This document shows, piece by piece, positions 49,099 through 60,954 of a DNA stretch of 64,000 bases. Each line of letters opens with the position of its first letter. Positions within the stretch are counted from its first letter, which is position 1. The position numbers and the translations under genes are program-made. This DNA is from Tetradesmus obliquus (Eukaryota > Chlorophyta > Chlorophyceae > Sphaeropleales > Scenedesmaceae): contig CP126197.1 in assembly GCA_030272155.1 (NCBI GenBank), forward strand, positions 434,001 through 498,000, in the 5' to 3' direction. The notes under the pieces were generated by a model. The model did no database searches and had not been told where the DNA came from. It saw nothing but the letters and a program-made list of their open reading frames with translations.

Positions 49099-52000
49099 GC
49101 AGGTGCAGGCACAGCAGTGCTGGTGAGGGGAGCAGAGGGAGGGGACTGGCTGGGAGATGCCAGATGCACTTGCACGTAAGCTACGCACGATACAGTGAGC
49201 GTGCACGGCTAAACTTATGCTGTGTCATCATGTTACGCACGTAATTGTTCTGTTCGCGCACCTGCCGTGAGCTACCACTACTCACAATCGTGGCTGTCAC
49301 AACGAAAGCCCAGGGTGAACTTTTTGCTAGTGTCTCTGGATTTTCAACACAAAACACACCCCTCGCCCCGCACCTCCGTTGGCGTGTGTGAGCACCACCA
49401 GCGTCTGCTTCCACACCTTCTGGCCCAGCGTGGCGGTGATGTTGCTGAGCAGGCTCATCTCACCAAAGCCTGGCCGAGCAGCGTCCAGCCTGGAAACAGG
49501 CAGGATCAACAGCAATGGCAGGAAAAATGCAAGCAAGCAGTGCGCAGCGTGGCAGCGACTTTGCTCAGGAGCAACATCTCACCGAAACCGGGGCGCGGCG
49601 TCAAGCCTGCGGCCACAAGGTGCGGCAGCAAGCAGTAAGCGCCAACAATCACGGGCTCAATCGTTTTCCACACGCGCGCCAGGTGGTTTGTGTTGCACAT
49701 GAAGTCCTGCTCCCTGCTGCAACCCTCCAGCTGTTGCTGTTGCTGCTGCTGCTGCTGCTCCTGCTGCTGCTGCTGCTGCAAAAGCAAGACAAGACAGCTG
49801 CAGCAGGCGCACCTGTCCGCGTAGAGCACAAAGTGCGGCTTGCGCGCACTGCCAGCGGGTGGCCTCCAAGGTGCAGCCAAGACATGGAAACTCAAGCCAC
49901 AGCGAAGCAAAACACAGCCATTGCGCCGCACCTGTCGACATACAGCACGAAGTGCGGCTTGCGCGACTGGTAGGCGCGCTTGATGGCCTTGAGCGTGCTG
50001 CGGTTGGCGGACTGCGCGTCGCTGCTGGCCAGCAGCCCGGGCGTGTCAATGGCAGTCAGCGACACACCTGCAGCAGCAGCAGCAGTGGCGGTCGAGAGAA
50101 TGTGTTGGAAGCCGCATGGAGTCACTCCAGGTGGTCGACGCCAGGAGCAGCACGGCCAAACACATCCCGTTGCAAAAGCATGCTCTGCTTGCTTCTGCTG
50201 ATGCCGCTGCTTGACTGCCAGATCCATCCTCAAAGTATGGTGTTTATGAAGGAACAATGCTTAACAGGCTCTGCGCACCTGCCACGTTGCCCTTGACAAC
50301 GCGCACGCGTCGTGTGCTGTCCCTGAAGGCGCTGGTGCTCAGCACGGGGCGGCCCATCAGCGAGTTGATCAGCTCGGACTTGCCTGCAGAAAACAAGCAC
50401 AGAAGATGACAAGGTGATAACACAGCACATAACAGGGTGACGACACAGCACATGACACAGAAAAGCATCACAGCAGTGCTCAGCACGGCCCGGCCCATCA
50501 GCGAGTTGATCAGCTCAGACTTGCCTGCAGTTAGCAAAGTGACATACAAGTTGACAGGGTCTGAACACAGCATACGTAACACACAGTGTAAAGGAGCATT
50601 GCACACTGTGTGCCTAGAGGTCGCAATTCAGAGCTGAGATGCCACATTTGCAGCACACGGCATAACAGCGTTCGGAAACGGCTGCACACCAATGGTCAAA
50701 ACGCGCCCTGTCCAGCTGACAAAGCTGACAAAGTAGCAGCAGCAGCTGCAATATCTTCAAAACGCACCTGTGCCAGTCATGCCCACCACCATGATGTGCA
50801 GGTTGCTGCCCACCAGTGCATGGCAGCATTCATTCCTTGCATCAAAACAGTTGCAGCAAGCCCTGCGACGCTGATGCACGCACCTGTGCCGGTCATGCCC
50901 ACCACCATGATGCGCAGGTTGATGCCCAGAGAGGAGTCGGGCGCCTCGCGCTCGTTGCGCTCCTACAGCAGAGAAGATGGTGCGGACGAGAGTGGACGGG
51001 CAGGGCCGTCAAACAACAGAGGACCCAAGGCATCAAGCAGTGATATTGTAGCGGTGGGAGCTCGTCCCTGGAACAGCTACGGTGCCACAAGCAACATGGC
51101 TGACACCCAGCTACTGGTTCCTGCCCTGCTATCACATGCCACGGCCTCCTGCAGTGCCAGCTTGCGCGCATCACCCTCCAATACACAACACAGCTGCCGC
51201 AAACATTCAAGGTTAGGACACACCATGATCCCTGTACCCAAGACGGCCTCCTGCAGCGCCAGCTTGTTCATGTACCCCTCCACGACAAGGAATTGCGCAA
51301 AACTAAACCTTCCGCCGTACTGAACCCTAAACACCAGCTCTACACCCACCATGGCCTCTTGCAGCGCCAGCTTGTTCACATCACCCCTCGCCCGTGCCAG
51401 TGGCGCCTGCACCTTCTCCAGACGCTCCAGCACACCCAGGTACTGCCCCAGCTGCTCGTTGCTGCCTGAAAGCCCTAGCCGCATCGCTGCACGCAGCAGC
51501 CCCACCCGCAGCGCCTGCACCTGCTGCCGCAGCTTCTGCTGCGCCTTAGGCTCCTCTGGATCCACCACACCACTCACTGCTGCTGCTGCTGCTGCTGCGG
51601 AAGATGCGGCAACCGCACCGGGGCGGCCTGCAACGACCGGAGCAGCGCTGCGCACGACAGCGGGGCCGCCGCCGGCAGCTGCAGCCGGCCGCCCGGGCAG
51701 CACCGGGCGGAAGGATGAAGCGCCGCCGGCTGGCGTGCTGCTGCTGCTGGCTGCGGCGCCGCTGCCGCCTGCTGCTGCTGCTGCTGGGCGGGGGCCGAGC
51801 GCTGGCAGGCCCCCTGCAGGCTGCTTCGCAGGCAGTGCACCAAGGCCACCTGCTGGCTTTGGTGGCTGCTGCTGCCGCTGCTGGGTACCAGCATCGCCTG
51901 CTGCTGCTGCTGCTGGTGTTGCTGCCGCCTTGGGCTTTGGTGGCAGCAGTCCTAAGCCGCCAGCTGGCTTCGCTGGCGCCGCTGCTGCTGCTGCCGGCTG

Positions 52001-52316
52001 CTCTGCTGGCGCTGCTGCTGCAGGGCCTGCGGCATCTGCTGCTGCTGCTGCTGGCTTAGCTGGTAGCTTTGGACCCAGGCCCAGGCCTCCAAGGCCTAGC
52101 CCCCTGGGCGCTGCTGCTGCTGCTGCTGGCTGCTGTTGCTGCTGCTCACCGTTTGCTGCTGCTGGCGCTGCTGGTGCTGGCTGCTCTGCTGCTGCTGGCT
52201 TTGCAGGTGGCTTCAGGCCCATACCTCCCACGCCCCTGGGGGCACCCAGGCCTGCACCTAAACCCAGACCAGGGCCGAGCCCTGCAGGCTTAGCAGCTGG
52301 CTTCTGAACCTCAGGC

Positions 52317-52348
<32 letters not shown>

Positions 52349-53113
52349 CTGCTCTGGTGCAGCAGGCTCAGCAGGCTCAGCAGGTGCTGCTGCTGCTGCT
52401 GCTGGCTCGGGCTCCGCAGGTGCTGCTGCTGGCTCTGCTGCTGCTGCTGCTGCTGCGCTTGTCTCCTGTGCAATGGCTGCGACTGCACTGCCGGCAGCAG
52501 ACGCAACTGGGGAAGGCGACCCTGCGGCGCAGAAGTCGTAATCTGGAGCACTGATGGAATTTGCTGAGGAGCGGCAGAGTGTGCTAGGAAGGGCCTCAAC
52601 ACTGCAAACTGCTGAAGTAGTACTAGCTCACAAACAATGCACGTAGACAGCAGCGAACGCTACCAGACACACAGGACTGCTGTAACGTCAGCAGCAACAG
52701 CAGCGCTGCGTCCTGTGAATAGATGCACGGCCATTGCTGCATCAGCCCTGCCAGCCTGGCCTGAAAGCACTACTGGGATTCCAACTCCAGGCGGTGCTGC
52801 CCTACCTGCATCATCACTTGCTGGGTCTGTGTCTGCTTGCGGAATGCCTGCAGCAGCCTCCTCGTGCACGTATGCGTCCAGCTCCTGCAGCAGCGAGCCA
52901 AGATTGGTGCAAACGCAATACAGACGAGCAATGCGGCCATTTACGAAGCGTTGGAGCGTACCTCCTCGCCAGAAGGCATGTCCATGTCCTCGACTGACCC
53001 CTCCTCGTCCAAGATCACCTCCTCGCTGCAGCAGATCGGAGCACGCTATAGATTAGGTATAACTCGATGCAAACATTTGATTAGAGTTTTTCCTCAACGG
53101 ACCTATCGCTCAT
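42500..53113 (-). CDS. Toc159-family chloroplast outer-envelope preprotein receptor GTPase
   Basis: Twenty in-phase exons: 53025-52962, 52884-52806, 52563-51350, 50962-50884, 50383-50279, 50067-49932, 49489-49374, 49058-48925, 48206-48165, 47826-47683, 47437-47280, 46642-46486, 45992-45842, 45269-45097, 44728-44654, 44347-44189, 43789-43712, 43424-43283, 43072-42967 and 42695-42500. A first micro-exon 53113-53103 (MSDS join) is tentative because of its GTCCGT donor. The product is about 1170 residues. The N-terminal A domain is acidic, then Ala/Pro-rich with Gly-Leu repeats. The G domain has GMTGTGKSELINSLMGR (G1), TAIDTPGLL (G3), HFVLYVDRLD and TLVVLTHANG. The M domain keeps RNILQNILRQAAGEM, LGPSFDPEDNTDHRYQYVV, MPTLDYYGFEHEDAITG and beta-barrel strands. 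It recognises transit peptides at the TOC complex. The end is an acidic run plus a Met/Gln/Gly-rich tail. Exon echoes fill the introns. Confidence 0.92.
43105..44120 (-). repeat. Toc159 exon echoes: two upstream of exon 43072, one downstream of exon 44189
   Basis: Copies of the exon start encoding GEIMHVDMNVF lie at about 43105-43170 (CTGCAG acceptor) and, shorter, about 43215-43250. A copy of the end of exon 44347-44189 with a GTGAGC donor lies at about 44057-44120. Confidence 0.8.
44977..46340 (-). repeat. Toc159 exon echoes around the exons at 45097-45269 and 45842-45992
   Basis: A downstream 3'-end copy lies at 44977-45045. An upstream 5' copy of about 100 bases, nearly identical, lies at 45418-45515. 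A downstream 3'-end copy of exon 45842 lies at about 45715-45782. Upstream 5' copies of exon 45992 lie near 46050-46110 and 46165-46235, with a degraded one near 46290-46340. Confidence 0.85.
46740..48890 (-). repeat. Toc159 exon echoes between 46.7 and 48.9 kb
   Basis: Upstream copies of the exon 46642 start lie at about 46740-46780 and 46850-46895. Downstream copies of the exon 47280 end lie at about 46985-47085 and 47130-47230. An upstream copy of the exon 47826 start lies at about 47915-47972. Four downstream copies of the exon 48925 end (LRTPFHLVDLHPD, then GTGAGTG) lie between 48470 and 48890 at about 113-base spacing. Confidence 0.88.
49535..51290 (-). repeat. Toc159 exon echoes in the G-domain part
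   Basis: An upstream copy of the exon 49489 start lies at about 49535-49610. A downstream copy of the exon 49932 end (KPHFVLYADR, GTGCGCC donor) lies at 49808-49850. An upstream copy of exon 50383, carrying the P-loop Lys-Ser, lies at about 50478-50528. A downstream copy of the exon 50884 end lies at about 50767-50815. Two downstream copies of the exon 51350 end (KLALQEAV) lie at about 51140-51180 and 51245-51285. Confidence 0.82.
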
Positions 53114-54442
53114 ACTGCTGCTGTGCCCAGCTGACTCCTGCTGTGGCCGCCAATGCGCTCGAGAGCCACCTCAGCAATCAGTCAATCCTGTCCATTGGTT
53201 CCTGCCTGCTTTTGGAAGCTTACACGAGGAGTTTTGGAGCTGTCCGTAAGGAATGGGTGCCAGATCGGTGTTACTGTCGCCCACCTAACAAGAAGGCAGG
53301 GAAGGCCTGCGTCGTCAAGTGAACCCTTTTAATCAATTCAAGACCGTCGTGTTCTGCGGATTCGGCGCCTTCAGCTCATCCTGCTGTTGTATTGCTGCCA
53401 GCCTGATGCCATTGCAGTACATGCATGAAGGACAGTCACATGTAGTGTGCTACTAGGGACGCGAGTTCTGCTTTTACACGCAGGCACAGGCCCTTCAACA
53501 CACTCCGAGTCGCTGTTACCCCTGTTTGTGAAATCCAATGCCATGTAGGCATACATGTGCCAGCAGAAGCACCTGCACCTGCAGCTTACCCTGACATGGG
53601 TAGCATGCTGCAACATGCACTTTCTGAATGACAGCCTGCACGCCTATGCGCGTCCCAAGCACACGCTGTGGTCACCTCACCACAAGACGGGCAAGCAGTT
53701 GGGCCGTCTGTAAGCCGTCTGTAGATGCACAACACTGCATGTTGTAAGGAAGACGGCAGCGCAGTAGAAGCACGGCAGAACAACCCGAGTCGCCAGCCTC
53801 ACATATGTACACACACACCAGGGGCATGCATCCAAAATTGCTTGCAGGGCATGCGAGTCTTTGCGTGCCTTGCACCGGCACATGCAGACACCCTCTGCCA
53901 AGATGTGCACTCACCAAAAGTTACACACAGGTAACCTACAAACCTCGCCCACTGGGGAGCCAATGACAGGCTCAACTTGACTTGAAGTCAGAAGACCAAC
54001 AGGCATCTAAGATATTTGCTTTGGCACGCCTGTCCTTGCTGGACAGCTCTGCTCTCAGTGATCTGTGACACGGTGGCATTGCATAGACAGATGGACACCA
54101 TTCAAAGCTGCGCACAAACAGTAGCAGGAGCTGGTCAGACTCTGACCGTGATGACCGTCACAGACTGTGACACGGTAATATTGCATGAACAAATGGACAA
54201 CATTCACATCTGCTAACACACAATAGCAAGAGCTGATCAGATGACAAAGATGATTGGTTATGGCACATCATCCTAATGACAACGTTGAACCGCCATCAAG
54301 CAGCCAACTTCAAGGCTGGCAGCTCACAATAGTGTACCAAAAAAATTGAAAAAGGTACCACATAATCCTGATGATAGGATCAAAGCCCCTGTGCTGCTGC
54401 CGCTGCTGCAGGATGCACAGCTTGCCCACCTCCCGCAGAGAT

Positions 54443-54473
<31 letters not shown>

Positions 54474-54849
54474 CTGCCGTTATTGGCTGGGTTCAACACC
54501 TAACTGGCTGAATTATACAGCAACGGCGCCATATGACATGCGCCAGGTCCCGACAACTAGCTACAAGGGTGGCAAGGCTGCACGTGCGACCAGTAGAAAC
54601 AACCACCTACGCTTCACAACTGACTCACGAATCGACTCGCAACTGCCTGTGGTGGAGCGCCCTCTACGCTCAGTCCTCATGTTCGTGCCCGCAGGGTGCA
54701 CCCGTCGGCAGCAGCGGCGTGCGGTCTGCGCAGTGCAGATTGAGGGTGGAGGGGGGCAGAAGCTTCCATCAGTGTGCAGGCAGCGCAAGCTGGAGGAGCC
54801 AGAAGCAGAGCTGTAGGTAGCTTGCAGGTTCACTGCACACACGCAGCCC
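53114..54849. other. Intergenic region with a 102-bp tandem duplication
   Basis: Upstream of Toc159. No gene is supported. Two diverged copies of a unit beginning TGTGACACGGT lie at 54064-54165 and 54166 to about 54245. The frame at 54346-54816 (+) has no recognisable domain. Confidence 0.45.
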
Positions 54850-57728
54850 TTAGCGCAGCTCTGGCGCCATGAGGGAATGGACAGTGCTGCCCTTGCACAG
54901 AGGGCAGCTGCCACGCCTAGCCATGTTCACCGCTCATAATCCGCGAAATATGCAGCCGCGGGAGGCATTCGTGAGATACTGGCACTCACAGCCACCCACA
55001 GCAGGTGCATCGGATGCCTCAGACACCCGCCACTGGACAGTGACGGGACAGTCTATGAATGCGCCTTGGTCACAGTACTAAGGCACACTCAGAATGTCAC
55101 TTCGCTCAATTGCTTACACGATAATGATGATGACTGCTTGCACACATGAGCACTGCAATCTCACTGTCAACACTGCAACGCAAGGCCCGCCACAGCACAG
55201 CCGAGCAGACACCCACCTGACGCCTCCTCCTGTGGCGAGCAGGGCCGATGCCAATATTGATATGGCTTGGAAAGTAACACGACAGCCAAGCAGATACCCA
55301 CCTGACTGAGCGCAGGAGTCAAACAGCGGCTCGCGGGTCTTCCATATGAGAGAGCCGGGGCTGGAGGGTGCCGCTTTGCCTTGCCCGCACTGCTTCTTGG
55401 CTGCCTCCAGCTGCCGCCAGTCTTCAGCTTCCGCTGCAAAATTCGAGCCGTACGCAACAAGGCAACAAGTGAGTGCGCGTCAGACGACGTCCAGGGTCAG
55501 CCTATGCTCGACCTGCGAACCACAAGCCGCAAGCACAGCAGCCTTGCTTGCATGTTGTAAGCCTGTAGGCTCTCTGCTAACAGCACAGCGGACGACTGAG
55601 CTGGGTGGTGCTATGTATGTATGGTGCCCCGACTACATGACCAACTACGGCGTGCAGTGATGAGCACCGCGCATGTCCCAGCAACTCCCAGCTCTGCCGA
55701 TGGGCTCACCTTCCTGAGCAGCCTTCTTGCCTGCATGACAGCATTGCACAGCAGCAAGCAGCGAACGAGCACAACACGTTTGGTACGCAGTACTTGATCT
55801 CCCAAGCTGAACATGCGCTGATGAACTCGCAGGCTGGCACATGTTGCTGCGCCTACTCAAACAAGGCAGTTCCTTCATCGCACTGGCTGCTCATGCAGAG
55901 CGGTGGCTGCAACACATAGCCGTCCGCATCGGCAGCTTGCTGCTTGTACAGCCAGCACATACACGGTGCTCCCGCCACTATTCGCAAGCGATGCTATCCA
56001 CTTTGTTGCCAGCGTCAGCTTAAAACTGTCCTTTATACTATCGGCAAAGGTACACACGTTGCATGCATGTGGATGGACACTTCCATGGCTGCTGCGCGCG
56101 CAACACAACAAACAATCTGTCCGAGCAGCTTTGACACACGCACTGATGCAGCGGCAGCCAAGACTCACGTTGTGCTGCTGTTGGTAGCCAAACGGCTGTT
56201 GAAGGGTGGATAGGGAGCCATGAGGGAGCCATGAGCAGCACATGCAGGGAAGGGCAGAGCAATCAGCAAGGTGCACAGGGGCTTGCCGCATGCATGCAGC
56301 ACCAAGTATGCACCGCGGTGCTGCAAAATGCTTGCTTGCACATGCGGCTGGAGCCCCTGCACAATAACATGCTTCGTGCCGCACGAAAACCCCAAATCAT
56401 ACTTGCCGTGCTGCTGGCCAGTCCACAATGCAGCAGCCTTCTAAATGCAGGCAGCAAACAGTCCTGCAGAAGCTTCTGCACCTTTAAGTGCGCTTGCAAC
56501 AGCTGCCGGTTGCTGCAGGCACCCACTGTATCAAGCACCCCATCAGTGCACTTACTCCCACACCTCACCTGGTCCTGCTGCGATACAGCAGGAGCCGCAA
56601 AGGACAGCAGGAGATGGGGAGGTACACGCGCAAAGCCAGGGCAGCATGCACAGCAGAGAGGTTTAATGAGTGTTGCATGCAGTATGCAGCCTTGTGTTGC
56701 TGCCCCTTGACATCAGACTTTATGCAGTCTTGTGTTGCTGCCCCTTGACATCAGACTTTATGCAGTCTTGTGTTGCTGCCCCTTGACATCAGACTTTATG
56801 CAGTCGTGTGTTGCTGCCCCTTGACATCAGACTGTATGCAGCGTGTGCAGTGCATGATGCCTCAGAAGAGCAAAGTGTGCATGCAGGAGTTGGCGCTATA
56901 GCATGCAGCCGGCTGCCGCCATGTGATGTGCACATCGTCAGCATGACAGATGCAGTACTACACGACATGCGCGGCAATGATTAGTGTTAAGGTCGGAAGT
57001 GCATGAAACAGCTGAGACCTCACCTAGTGCAGCTGCACCCGCGCAATGGCATCAGACATGTACGCAACAGTTATGCATGAAAAGACGGCAGCCACAGCGC
57101 AGGGTGCAATGTCAGCAGCCAGCCTGGGCACAGTGGGGCGGAGGATGGAGCCAATGTACACTACTCACAGTGTGTGTCAGAAGCCGGAAGGCTTAATTGG
57201 TCATTATATTACAGCAAGTGTGCAGTTTGATCACGAGCTGATGAGCTGCATCACACAAGCATTCAAGAAGCGTGGAGTGCAACAACAAAGGGGCTGCATG
57301 CTTGCAAGATTTGCCGGCTACAGCACAATACTCGGGGCTGTTGCTGCAGAACAGCCCCAACCCATTTGACTTGACCGCAAGCTGACATGAATGAGGTGAG
57401 CATCAGCACGTGTAATGGCCAAGACTGCTGCTGCATGGTAATGGAATTGGTGCACATGCAGCAGCAGATCATGAGACCCGAGAACCAGCTGACTGCTGAG
57501 CTGCCGCAGATGCGTTTAACTAAGTAGCCGAATGACGAAGGATGTATGCTGTCACCCACCCTGCACACGACGCTCAAAGTATGCCCGCTGTATGGCCTCT
57601 GGGTGCGCCAGCACTTCTGCAGCTACTTGAGCTGACACCTCTCCCAGCACGTCAAACGCTGCAGCTTTCCATTCATCCGTTTTATCAGGGAACAGCTCCA
57701 ACGCCCGGACGAACAGCTGCTCTGTCAT
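54850..57728 (-). CDS. Unknown small protein with helical linker and terminal CxxC
   Basis: I do not recognise this gene. Supported pieces are: first exon 57728-57560 (starts MTEQLFVRALELFPDKTDEW, then a Val/Ala-rich helix, ending FERRVQ, phase 1); 56195-56169 (27 bases, phase 1/1); 55730-55710 (21 bases, phase 1/1); 55433-55302 (EAEDWRQLEAAKKQCGQGK, then SSPGSLIWKTREPLFDS); and a final exon near 54920-54850 encoding RRGSCPLCKGSTVHSLMAPE and a TAA stop. The tiny exons keep phase and would make a continuous charged helix, but another exon between 57560 and 56195 may be missing and the last acceptor is weak. A donor-side echo of exon 55302 lies at about 55190-55225. The single CPLC pair hints at metal or redox chemistry, no more than that. 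Confidence 0.5.
56685..56838. repeat. 38-bp tandem repeat, four copies
   Basis: Units start at 56685, 56723, 56761 and 56799 (core TTGCTGCCCCTTGACATCAG) and are nearly identical. It lies in a presumed intron of the minus-strand gene. Confidence 0.92.
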
Positions 57729-58071
57729 TCTGCTAGCTCGGCTGGTGCTGTGCGACTGAATCGAGAAGTTCCCTGCACGAAGTCACCCATGCATGACTAC
57801 AAATAGATAGAGGGGTTACACGGTGTGTTTATGCAGCATACGCCACCACGGACACCTGGCCTGATGAGAAGCTGCAAGCAGCTCAGCTCTCGCTGTCACA
57901 CTGAGGTTCAACCCCACGATAACCCTGTGTGCAAGGCAAGAGACATTGGCTATGCAAGCATACCCGTCCGCTTACACACGCAATCGTGGTGCTATCAGAC
58001 AGAATTTGGCATGATGCAATATTTCAAGCAGTGTCAGTGACAGCAATCGAACATCTTCTAGTGTAGAGGGC

Positions 58072-58141
58072 CAGGCTGAACTGGGCAGGCTGAACTGGGC
58101 AGGCTGAACTGGGCAGGCTGAACTAGCCAGGCTGAACTGGC
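58072..58141. repeat. 14-bp tandem repeat, five copies
   Basis: CAGGCTGAACTGGG units run from 58072. The fourth and fifth have one or two changes. It lies between the unknown gene and mTERF. Confidence 0.92.
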
Positions 58142-58522
58142 TTCGCTGGCTCAGCACAAGGCTGAAACAGACGCAAACGGCAGGCTCATGGGGAAACGGA
58201 AGGTGCCTGCGGGCTGATGAGAGCATGGCATGATAGCATGGGGAAGCAAACATGCATTGATTTAACTAATCAGCAGCTAGACAGGTTCACTGCCCTAGGC
58301 TGGCGGCATGCACACCAGGCACGTATATCTGTCTCCATCTGAACTTCATAATAAGCCACTGTAGTTCTGGGTAGAGCAAATAGCATGAGAACGCACACAT
58401 TGCAGAATCTCCTGCATGCAGTGCCCCTTGTGTACAAGACCACAAAACACATGAATGCTGTGTGCGCAATCTTCATTTTGCACAGTTGCAACCTCCGCCA
58501 GGCTGATGATGCGGCACCACTG

Positions 58523-58536
58523 CTACTCCTGCAGCA

Positions 58537-58567
<31 letters not shown>

Positions 58568-59266
58568 AGATGCGTAACCAGGGTAGCGCCTGCTGAAAGC
58601 AGCATCACTCTCCTGCACAAGCACGCGCCAGGCAACCCCTGCAAGGCCCTGCTGCTGCTGCCGCACTGCATCAGCACTACCGCCAGCTGCCCTGCTGCGC
58701 CTCTTCTTGCTGGCGCTGCCCGTACTGCTGCGGCTGCTGCTCACTGCAGCACCCTCATTTGCAGCAGCTGCAATGCCTGCGGACGCTGCTAGCTGGCTGC
58801 TGCTGCTGCTGTGCAGCTGCAGGACGTACTGCAGCCGCATCAGCCGCTGCTGGCTGTAGCACAGCACCATGGCCAGCGTCACTGGCGCCGCCTGCTGCAG
58901 CTGCTGCTGCCAGCTGCCGCCTGCAGCATCAGCAGCAGCACAGCAGCCGGCCAGCATCTCCCACTTGCTGCTCATGCTTCCAGCACTCAGTGTGAGCACA
59001 GCAGGGCACTTCAGCACCATCTCCTGCGCTGCTGCCTCCTCCCTGCCTGTCAGGTACTGCAGCAGCTGTAGCTTATTAGCTAGGGTGCGGGGCGTTTGTG
59101 TAAGTAAACCTGGCTGCAGCAGCAGCACCCGCTGCAGTGAAGCATCGCCAGGCTGCAGCCCCAGCAGCAGCTGCAGCTCTGTTACGTGCTGCTGCAGTGT
59201 GCTGGGACTGAGGCACAGCAGGCCAGGCAGCTTCAGCACCAGCGACTGCACACGCGCATCGCCACA

Positions 59267-59298
<32 letters not shown>

Positions 59299-60954
59299 TG
59301 AGGTTTTCGCTGCAGAAGGGATCTGGCAGCTGCCATGCATTGTGCATGACCTGCTGCTGGTGGTCCCTGCTCCAGTTTGAGGGGCGCACGTGGCGCCCAA
59401 CCTGCTGCTGCTGCTGCTGCTGCTGTTGTTGTTGAGGGCAGCTGTGCCGACGTGCTGCTGCTGCTGCCTTCAACCGCGCAAGTGCGCTGGCCACCTGCTG
59501 CTGTTGCTGCTGGCGCAGCTGCCGCTGCGTGCCTGCTGCACCTGTTACTGCGGCAGCGAAGCTGCCAGCAACATAAACAGCAGCAGACGCATCTGCTGCT
59601 TCCTCCGCTGCTGCTCCGGCTGCACTCGTGCTACTGCTGGCCTGTCCAAGCACTGACTCCAGGCACTGCATCTTTGCAGCGATAGTACTAGGCCGCAGCA
59701 GCAGCAGCCCAGGGTTGCGCCGCAGCTGCTTGGCCAGCAGTGCCTCAGGCACTGCCCCCAGCAGCTGCTGCAGCTGCTGCCACCGCAGCCGTATGCTCTG
59801 TGGCGAGCTCAGCAGCAGCAGCGGCTGCTCGGCAGCAGCGGCAGCTGCTGCAGCTGCACTGCTGAAGCCCAGCAGCTCCTGCAGTGCTGCTGCATTGCTG
59901 TGCAGGCGGAATGCAGTGCATGTCAGTAGCTGCGGGCAGCGTACAGCAAGACTAGCAGCCCGTTGCTGTCCCAACAGCTGCTGTGCTGCTGCAAAGTTGC
60001 TTCGCAGTGTATCAGGGTCGCTGTGCAGCAGTGCCGGCTGCGCTGTCAGTAGCTGGGGTAGGCTGCCAGGCAGGCCTAGATCAGCCTCCAGCGGCATCAG
60101 CCGCAGCAGCTGCACGAGCAGGAGAGATTGTACACGTATGTGAGGCAGCAGCGGTAGTGCTCAATGATAAAAAGCATATAAAAAACAGAGTGAAGCTGGC
60201 GGCATATGTTAACGGTGCGCCGGATGGAGGGTGGCGGTGCAGCCCATGCCAGAAAGTTTTGCAGGCCTTGCAGGAACGCGCAGCAAATTTCCAGCGCAGG
60301 CGAGCCACAAGTGCGGCTTATTGCATCATCCTGAAAGCAGATGCTGCACTGCACTACAACACAAAGGCAATGCATGCTTGAAATATGCGCATTGTTGCCA
60401 CATTACACATGCCTTACCTGTGACAGTAGCACCCCAGGGTTGGCTGACACCTGTCCAGCAGCAGCAGCAGCAGCCAGTGCGCCAGCCACCTCCCGGCCCA
60501 GGCCCACTTCTTTACACACTGCAGCCACATCAGCTGCCAAGTCCACGCTCCAAACATTGCCGTTGCGCGGCAGATGGCGCCGCTGCCGCCGCTGCTGCTG
60601 CTGCTGCTGCTGAGGACGCTCCCGGCTGGCGCCCTGACCGCCACCTGCTGCTGCCGCATTTGCTGCCGCGTTTGCTGCGGCTAGGCGCTCAGCAAGAGCT
60701 CTATGTTTTACATTCTGCACAGCTGGCAGCCGCTGGTAGGGAGCAGCAGCTGGCAGATCGGCTTCTGCTGGCTTGGCTGGCTGCAGCGGGAAGCGGCTGC
60801 TGGGCTGCTGAATGCGCTGGGAGAAGCGCTGCAGCTGCACAGCAGCAGCTGCAGGCGGATACAACACAGCAGGTGCAACACAGCAGGTTGTTGAGGCCGG
60901 GGTGAGCTGGTTGCCAGCAATTTTAGCAGTGCTGGGCTGTTGATGTTGCATCAT
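58523..60954 (-). CDS. mTERF-domain organellar nucleic-acid-binding protein
   Basis: Two exons in phase 0, 60954-60418 and 60109-58523, give about 707 residues. The first exon resembles an organelle-targeting, low-complexity N-terminus (RFSQRIQQPSSRFPLQPAKP) and ends with DVAAVCKEVGLGREVAGAL. The second carries repeated mTERF motifs of about 30 residues: LPQLLTAQPALLHSDPDTLR, then AVRCPQLLTCTAFRLHSNAA, RNPGLLLLRPSTIAAKMQCL, KLPGLLCLSPSTLQQHVTEL, LLQPGLLTQTPRTLANKLQL and LKCPAVLTLSAGSMSSKWEM. These are interrupted by polyglutamine and polyserine inserts. mTERF proteins bind nucleic acid in chloroplasts or mitochondria and tune transcription, splicing or ribosome assembly. The C-terminus reads WRVLVQESDAAFSRRYPGYA then polyglutamine. 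Which organelle cannot be told. The gene is divergent from TatC. Confidence 0.88.

Noticed and set aside
51351-52307. Plus-strand 318-residue Ala/Pro/Gly-rich frame
   Set aside because: It is the antisense of the Toc159 A-domain exon, which is phase-consistent with its neighbours.
57046-57369. Plus-strand 107-residue frame (MASDMYATVMHEKTA)
   Set aside because: No family resemblance, and it lies within the presumed intron of a minus-strand gene.
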